64,000 bases of DNA, taken from assembly GCF_004798665.1 (NCBI RefSeq), contig NZ_CP039292.1, forward strand, positions 186,001-250,000, read 5' to 3'. This DNA comes from Actinomyces procaprae (GTDB taxonomy: Bacteria > Actinomycetota > Actinomycetes > Actinomycetales > Actinomycetaceae). Made by a program: the position numbers and the translations under genes. This document shows positions 59,178 through 64,000 of this stretch, one piece after another (position 1 is the first letter of the stretch; the number at the start of each line of letters is the position of its first letter). Below the pieces are notes generated by a model that saw only the letters and a program-made list of their open reading frames with translations, did no database searches and was not told the origin of the DNA.

Positions 59178-61556
59178 TCAGCGCGGGCCGATCCGCGTAC
59201 TCACCAGCAGCGCGGCCAGCGCCGGCAGGGCGGCGGCCGCCGAGAAGAGCAGCATCGTCAGCCCCGAGTCATTCACCAGCACCTCAACCACCACCAGCAC
59301 CGCCAGCGCCCGCAGCGCCGGGACCAGCCACGCGGGCGCCGTCGTCACCAACCAGGCGTAGGGGCCCTCACCCGCGCGGGCACTCCGGGCGGTGCGGCGC
59401 AGCCACCAGGCGGCCGCGCCGGCCACGCCCACTCCGACGCCCAGCGCCAACAGCGCCAACGGACTGGTGAGGAAGGGTGCGACGAGCGCCGCGGCCTTAC
59501 GGGCCAGTGTCGCGCCCGCACCCCCGCTCAGCACCTGGCTCACGAATCCCCCCAGATGCGTGCGTGACCCGGTGGCGTAGTCCGCGACCGCGAAGGCGCC
59601 AACCACTCCCACCGTCACCGCCCCGACGGCCAGCCACCGCCGCAGGCCCAGCCGCACCCCGGCCAGTCCCGCCGCCAGCGCCACCAGCGCCGGAATCAGC
59701 GTCAGCGCCCCACCGACGTCGGCCCCCAGCTGCGGAGCGCCGTCGACGGCGAGCGCCAGCAGCCCGGGCACGCCCACGGCCGCCGCCACCAGCGGGCGGC
59801 GGGGTGCACGCCCCGCGGCGAATCGCTCCGCCCCGGCGGCGAGCACCACGAGCAGCCCGCCCGCCGCCAGCGCGAAGGCAGTGTTCGACACCCCGTAGAA
59901 GCGCCCCGCCACCACCGCATTCATCCCCAGCGGCCCGTTGAACCCCAGCGGGGCGCCGACGGCGGCATCGGCCAGGATCACCACCGGCCCCGACGCCGCC
60001 GCCACCAGCGCCGCCGCCCCGTCCGCCCGCAGCGCCCGGGCCACCAGCACGGCCACCGCCGTCATCACTCCCGCCACTGCGGCCGCGGTCAGGGCCGCAA
60101 CCATCGGTGCCCACGTCCCCGTGCGCCACCACGGCACCAGATTCGACAGCCAGATCCCGGCGGGCAGGGCGGCCGCCCAGCAGGCCGCGCCGCCCAGGCG
60201 CCCCGGCGGCCCATGCCGTGGGTGGCGCAAGCCGACGCCGACGGCGGCCACCGCCACCAGCGCGATCGCGAACAGCATGAGTGACACCGGGATCACCGCG
60301 CGTTCGGAGGCGACGGCGTGGGCGGCGTCGTCGGCCAGGGAGGCCACGTGCCCGGCGCTCCCGGGCGAGCCGGGGGCAGTGGCGCTCGCGGAGGTGCCGG
60401 TGCGGTCGGCGGACGCGGCTGCGGGAAACGTCAGCGCCTCGCTACTCAGCCCGGAGTTGGCGACCGCCTCCTGCCCGGCGACTGCCCCCAGCAGGGTCGG
60501 CGCCAGGTCGGTCAACTGGATCAGGCCGGGCCGGTGCGTACTCGGGCCGACCAGGAGCCCCCCGTCGTAGCCGCGCGTGGAAGTGGCGCCCGCGGGCAGG
60601 ATCGCGATCTGCGGGGACGGGTCCTGCGGGTCGGCCACGGAGACGACGACGATCCGGGCCCTCCCCGACAGCTCATCGAGTGCGTCCGCCAGCGCCGTGA
60701 GGGCCTCGGCCGCTCTCGTCTCATTGCCCGGGGAGACCGCGGAATCGTCTGTTGAGTCGGCCGGGTGCCCCGGCGTGGAGCCGGTCCGGGGGCCGGGTGC
60801 TGAGTCGGCCGCGGCCCCCGGCGTGGAGCCGGTCCGGGAGCCGGCGTCCATGAGGTCGACCAGGATCAGCTCCGGGCGGCTCCCAGCCGGGTCCGTAAGC
60901 AGCTGGGCCACTGAACCCGCCGTTGCGGGCGGACCTTCCGCCGTCGTCAGCGCCAGGACGGCGCCCTCGCCAACGGCCGCGTAGTCGACCCCGGCGTCGT
61001 CCAGTGCCTTCGCCAGGGCCCCCGGTTCGGCCCCGTAACCGTCGGCATGCGCCGAGCGGACGGCGTCCGCCCAGGTCCCCCCGGAGCACGCGGATGCGGC
61101 TCCCCCGTGGGAGGAGTCGGCACGGGCGCGCGCCCCGGCGCCGAGGGTCACCCAGCCGTCCGCCGGACAGGTGGTGTTCCCGATACCGCGCTGGACCAGG
61201 TTCACCGGCGTATTCGCCGCCGCATACTCCTCCACCCTGGTGGCGGCGGCAGCCAGCCGCGGGTCATCCCCCGCCGAGAGCGCGCGCACCGACACCCACG
61301 ACACGCCACTCACCCCGAGCACGACGAGCGGCGCGGCTGCGGAGTCGGCGGCGTTCACGGGCGCGGGCGCTGGGGCCGCGCCGGGCGCCGTCGCCGTCGT
61401 CGTCGCTATCGTCGCGGCGGCCGCAGGGGTGGAGGCAGGCGCGGGCGGCCCGGCCGCTCCCAGAACTATCCCCAACACCGTCAGCAATGCCGCCGCGCGG
61501 GCCCACATGGCTGTCCCGAGCGGTGAGCGCCGCCGGGCGCGCTTGGGGTCGCTCAT
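59178..61556 (-). CDS. Large membrane protein with external phosphatase-like domain and ~11 helices
   Basis: 792 residues. Signal/anchor helix at ~15-40, then ~390 external residues rich in Ala/Gly/Thr/Ser that contain L-V-V-L-G-V-S-G-V-S-W, G-W-V-T-L-G-A-G-A-R, P-E-L-I-L-V-D-L-M-D and L-T-D-L-A-P-T-L-L-G, reminiscent of an alkaline-phosphatase-like fold lacking clear metal ligands. The C-terminal ~370 residues hold about eleven helices. An internal P-G-x-x-A-D-S repeat lies near residue 240. Proteins of this plan occur in actinobacteria as hypothetical membrane proteins; I infer an envelope role only. Confidence 0.8.
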   Translation of the reverse strand: MSDPKRARRRSPLGTAMWARAAALLTVLGIVLGAAGPPAPASTPAAAATIATTTATAPGAAPAPAPVNAADSAAAPLVVLGVSGVSWVSVRALSAGDDPRLAAAATRVEEYAAANTPVNLVQRGIGNTTCPADGWVTLGAGARARADSSHGGAASACSGGTWADAVRSAHADGYGAEPGALAKALDDAGVDYAAVGEGAVLALTTAEGPPATAGSVAQLLTDPAGSRPELILVDLMDAGSRTGSTPGAAADSAPGPRTGSTPGHPADSTDDSAVSPGNETRAAEALTALADALDELSGRARIVVVSVADPQDPSPQIAILPAGATSTRGYDGGLLVGPSTHRPGLIQLTDLAPTLLGAVAGQEAVANSGLSSEALTFPAAASADRTGTSASATAPGSPGSAGHVASLADDAAHAVASERAVIPVSLMLFAIALVAVAAVGVGLRHPRHGPPGRLGGAACWAAALPAGIWLSNLVPWWRTGTWAPMVAALTAAAVAGVMTAVAVLVARALRADGAAALVAAASGPVVILADAAVGAPLGFNGPLGMNAVVAGRFYGVSNTAFALAAGGLLVVLAAGAERFAAGRAPRRPLVAAAVGVPGLLALAVDGAPQLGADVGGALTLIPALVALAAGLAGVRLGLRRWLAVGAVTVGVVGAFAVADYATGSRTHLGGFVSQVLSGGAGATLARKAAALVAPFLTSPLALLALGVGVGVAGAAAWWLRRTARSARAGEGPYAWLVTTAPAWLVPALRALAVLVVVEVLVNDSGLTMLLFSAAAALPALAALLVSTRIGPR

Positions 61557-61618
61557 ACGAGCAGCCTACGTGGGGTGTTCGGGCGTTTCGACGGCGAATC
61601 GCGGGATAGCCTGTGCGC

Positions 61619-62575
61619 ATGACGAGCCCCGCCCCCACTTGGTCCTTCCTCGGCCCCGGCGGCACCTTCTGCGAAACCGCCCTGAGGCAGGTGGCGCCCG
61701 CCGACGTCGTCCTCGACCCCTGCCAGGACGTTCCCACCGCCCTGGATCGTGTGCGTGACCGTAGCGCCGTCGCCGCCGTCGTCCCCATCGAGAACTCCGT
61801 CGAGGGCGGTGTCAATGTCACGCTCGACAACCTCGTTGCCGGAGCGCCCCTGGTGATTGCAGCCGAAATGGCCGTGCCCATCACCTTCGTTCTGGCGGGG
61901 CGCCCGGGTACCCGCCTGGAGGACGTGCGCGCCATCTCCACCCACCCCCACGCCTGGGCGCAGTGCCGCGGCTGGGTCCACCAGCACCTGCCGGGCGCCG
62001 CCTACATCGAGGGCAGCTCCACTTCCGCGCCCGCGCGCGCCCTGGCCGAGGCCGACGACGCCGCGGCCGCCGCCCTGGGGTACCAGGCGGTGCTGTGCAA
62101 TCCGCTCGCCGCCGAGCAGTACAACCTGGCTGTGATCGCCGGGGGAGTGGCCGACAACCCCGACGCGGTCACCCGCTTCGTCAAGGTCTCCCGCCCCGGC
62201 CGGGTCGGTGAGCCGACAGGCGCCGACAAGACCACCCTGCTGGTGCAGCTGCCGCACAACCGTGCCGGCGCCCTGCTGGACATGCTCGAGCAGTTCAGCG
62301 TCCGCGGCGTGAACCTGACCCGCATCGAGTCCCGGCCTGTTGGCGACTCCCTGGGACGCTACCGGTTCTCCATCGACGTTGAAGGGCACATTCGGGAAGA
62401 GCGCGTGCAGGCCGCCTTCATCGGCCTGCACCGTACGTGCCCGTTCGTCCGCTTCCTCGGCTCCTACCCGCGCCTGGACTCGCTGCCGGTGGTGGTTCCC
62501 GCCGGGACCAGTGACAAGGACTTCGTGGTGGCGCGCTCGTGGGTGGCCGAAGTGTTGGAGGGGCGCACGCTCTGA
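61619..62575 (+). CDS. pheA: Prephenate dehydratase
   Basis: 318 residues from ATG 61619. Catalytic domain: F-L-G-P-G-G-T-F-C-E-T-A-L, V-V-P-I-E-N-S-V-E-G-G-V, S-T-H-P-H-A-W-A-Q-C and the T-R-F motif (A-V-T-R-F-V-K-V). ACT domain from ~205 with G-A-L-L-D-M-L-E-Q-F and N-L-T-R-I-E-S-R-P (Phe-binding ESRP motif). It converts prephenate to phenylpyruvate in phenylalanine synthesis and is feedback-inhibited through the ACT domain. No ribosome site is seen; TAGCCT at 61,607-61,612 ends seven bases before the ATG, so the mRNA may be leaderless. First repeat unit of the 23-bp array overlaps its stop. Confidence 0.95.
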   Translation: MTSPAPTWSFLGPGGTFCETALRQVAPADVVLDPCQDVPTALDRVRDRSAVAAVVPIENSVEGGVNVTLDNLVAGAPLVIAAEMAVPITFVLAGRPGTRLEDVRAISTHPHAWAQCRGWVHQHLPGAAYIEGSSTSAPARALAEADDAAAAALGYQAVLCNPLAAEQYNLAVIAGGVADNPDAVTRFVKVSRPGRVGEPTGADKTTLLVQLPHNRAGALLDMLEQFSVRGVNLTRIESRPVGDSLGRYRFSIDVEGHIREERVQAAFIGLHRTCPFVRFLGSYPRLDSLPVVVPAGTSDKDFVVARSWVAEVLEGRTL

Positions 62576-62757
62576 GATCGGTAGATCTTACGTACCGAGG
62601 TCGGTAGTTGTTACGTACCGAGGTCGGTAGTTGTTACGTGCTGAGGTCGGTAGATCTTACGTACCGAGGTCGGTAGTTGTTACGTACCGAGGTCGGTAGT
62701 TGTTACGTGCTGAGGTCGGTAGATCTTACGTACCGAGGTCGGTAGATCTTACGTGCT
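62574..62757. repeat. Eight direct 23-bp repeats after pheA
   Basis: Units GAGGTCGGTAGxTxTTACGT plus three bases start at 62,574 and every 23 bp to 62,735; the first is GAGATCG. Two variable spots (GAT/TTG in the middle, ACC/GCT at the end) alternate so that units 1-3 and 4-6 repeat as a 69-bp block. Most units contain TACGTA. The first unit begins on the last two bases of the pheA stop. Function unknown. Confidence 0.95.
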
Positions 62758-63401
62758 CTTCCGGCTTAAGAGCGCGGGAGTCTGGCCGGGGCTTCGGGGT
62801 TATGAGGTGCGGGTCGTCATGGGGTGGCGTAGGGGTGTGTCTGGGCAGGTGCGGGTGGTTAGGGTCCGGTCGGGTGGGTACTCCCGGGGGCGGCGCACGC
62901 TCAGCCACCTTGCCACTCCGACCTAACAGCGAGTTTTGCCCGGTATTTCAACGTTCTTGGTTTTGGGTCGAAGGAGGCCGGTCGGCTCCTACGTGCGCCG
63001 CGGCGGTCGGCGCACGTGGGAGCCGACTGCACCGTTCACCGACTGAGGTGTTTTCCGCATGATTCCGCCAAATCCCTAAAACAGCGCCACAACTGAGCGT
63101 GCGGCGCGCTCGTCGCCGGACCCACCCGCGCCGAACCTGAACACCCCACTACGGACCCACACCCCGGATCGGCCCACCACGACCGCCCCCATACCCCCAA
63201 ACTGGAAGGCCGGTTTGCCAGCTCCTCGTTATTGTCGTGAGGCAGGCTCGTGCTTGGGCGTGTGCTGCACACTCGAGGCGCCCTCCTGGAGGTGCCATGC
63301 CTAGATATTCCTTGGGGTTTCAGGGATTCGTCGCAAGTAGTGGAATCTGGCCCGGCGTCTCCGATGCGCAAATGGTGCCTCGCGGGGCACCGCACCCCGG
63401 C
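62758..63401. other. Gene-free region between pheA repeats and the diacylglycerol-kinase-like gene
   Basis: No protein frame is supported. It contains GTATTTCAACGTTC near 62,943 and CCGCATGATTCCGCC near 63,055, words related to the centre of the 120-bp element, a CCCCCAAACTGGAAG motif near 63,194 and a 24-bp direct repeat of CGCGGGGCACCGCACCC at 63,381 and 63,405 that runs into the neighbouring gene end. Confidence 0.45.
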
Positions 63402-64000
63402 CTACGCGGGGCACCGCACCCGTAGCGCCCCGGGCTGCACCCGCGCGCGGACGCCACGCGTCGGCGCCACCAGGTCGCCGTCGATCTCCACGGCCGTCGG
63501 CAGGTCCAGCAGCACCGTCACCATCCGCCCGCGTCGCAGCACCACCTGCGCGGCGCGCCCATCGGAGTATGAGGCGGGCCGCGGCGGCAGCACCTGTCGT
63601 GCCAACGACGCCCATCCCCACAGGCCATGCAGCGTGTCTATTGCGGCGACGTCGAGCAGACCGTCGTCGAGGCGGGCGTCCGGCAGCAGCGTGATGCCCG
63701 CAGGAAGCCTACCGCCGTTGGCGAGCAACAGGGTTCGTGCCGTGAGCCGCTCGGTGCGCGGAGACCGCGGTGAGACGGCGGCTGCCTCGGGGACGACGTC
63801 GACCACCGGCCCAGTCCCGCCGGGCCCTCCAGCACTGGCGACGGCGGCGGCCGTCCGCGCGACAGCCGCCATCGTGCCGCCCTGAACCCCCAGCACCAGG
63901 CTCATGCGCCGTCGCCCCAGGTTCTCCAATGCCGCAAGCCCATACGCCCCCCAACTCAGGCGCTCCTTCAGGGCCGGTCGCGTGGAGGCGACCAGTCCGG
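63402..64000 (-). CDS. Diacylglycerol-kinase-like (DAGKc/YegS) lipid kinase, C-terminal part, truncated by window edge
   Basis: The frame is open to the last base on the minus strand, so the start is outside the window. About 199 residues are visible. C-terminal DAGK features: L-L-A-N-G-G-R-L-P-A-G-I-T-L-L-P-D-A split as N-G-G-R and P-D-A-R-L-D-D-G-L-L-D-V, then V-E-I-D-G-D-L and P-G-A-L-R-V. The first visible part (R-P-A-L-K-E-R-L-S-W-G-A-Y) matches the region between the two lobes. The N-terminal nucleotide-binding G-G-D-G-T motif is not in view. A role in lipid or undecaprenol phosphorylation is likely. Confidence 0.85.
   Translation of the reverse strand, partial: GLVASTRPALKERLSWGAYGLAALENLGRRRMSLVLGVQGGTMAAVARTAAAVASAGGPGGTGPVVDVVPEAAAVSPRSPRTERLTARTLLLANGGRLPAGITLLPDARLDDGLLDVAAIDTLHGLWGWASLARQVLPPRPASYSDGRAAQVVLRRGRMVTVLLDLPTAVEIDGDLVAPTRGVRARVQPGALRVRCPA

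Noticed and set aside
63237..63885. Plus-strand frames at the right edge
   Set aside because: They oppose the diacylglycerol-kinase-like gene and lack protein character.

Overview
The window is high-GC actinobacterial chromosome. Gene content points to an Actinomyces-like member of the Actinomycetaceae: split class Ib ribonucleotide reductase genes, WXG100/EccC/EccD type VII secretion, and a surface protein ending in an LAKTG sortase signal. The genus is an inference from gene content. No rRNA or tRNA gene was recognised. Layout: 1-3.2 kb holds housekeeping or envelope genes (a truncated SDR-like protein, a sirtuin, a glutamine-amidotransferase-like protein lacking its catalytic residues, and two small membrane proteins). 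3.3-24.7 kb is a compact type VII secretion (T7SS) island: two unknown proteins, two WXG100-type proteins, a DUF6507-like protein, a long LXG-like toxin with a C-terminal DNA/RNA non-specific nuclease, a 6.4-kb array of toxin-tail/immunity cassettes, then EccC, a degenerate MinD-like protein, EccD, a small membrane protein and an RDD protein on the minus strand. No EccB, EccE or mycosin is seen between the housekeeping flanks. 24.9-26.9 kb has a PTS-IIC-like transporter and a NiaR-type repressor, with two TGTC-NN-GACA palindromes between them. 27.5-30.5 kb is nrdH-nrdI-nrdE behind possible tandem NrdR boxes; nrdF lies 18.6 kb away at 49.1 kb. 30.5-33 kb is gene-free and carries an orphan CRISPR array (8 full repeats plus a degenerate end repeat) and inverted minisatellite-like arrays. 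33-63 kb is mostly metabolic and transport genes: a BASS transporter, a CorC/HlyC-like protein, TspO, a nucleoside-kinase-like protein, the LAXTG surface protein, a LuxR regulator divergent from two amidohydrolases, a DUF885 peptidase, an NhaC-type antiporter, nrdF, an iron-type ABC transporter next to a two-component system, a GT2 glycosyltransferase, a large membrane protein, prephenate dehydratase and a truncated diacylglycerol-kinase-like gene. The most interesting system is the cassette array at 8.7-15.2 kb. One intact nuclease toxin is followed by seven related immunity genes alternating with six truncated toxin C-termini. The last ~25 residues of each toxin tail covary with the N-terminal half of the immunity protein that follows, while sequence on both sides is conserved. 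This is the layout expected if homologous recombination swaps a matched toxin-end/immunity-start module as one unit. The immunity gene next to the only intact toxin appears frameshifted. A second unexplained feature is a family of intergenic arrays of 19-21-bp units that invert orientation once (32.3, 32.8, 41.5 and 47.0 kb), plus a direct 23-bp array after pheA. A 120-bp imperfect palindromic element occurs three times, all in or beside the T7SS island.
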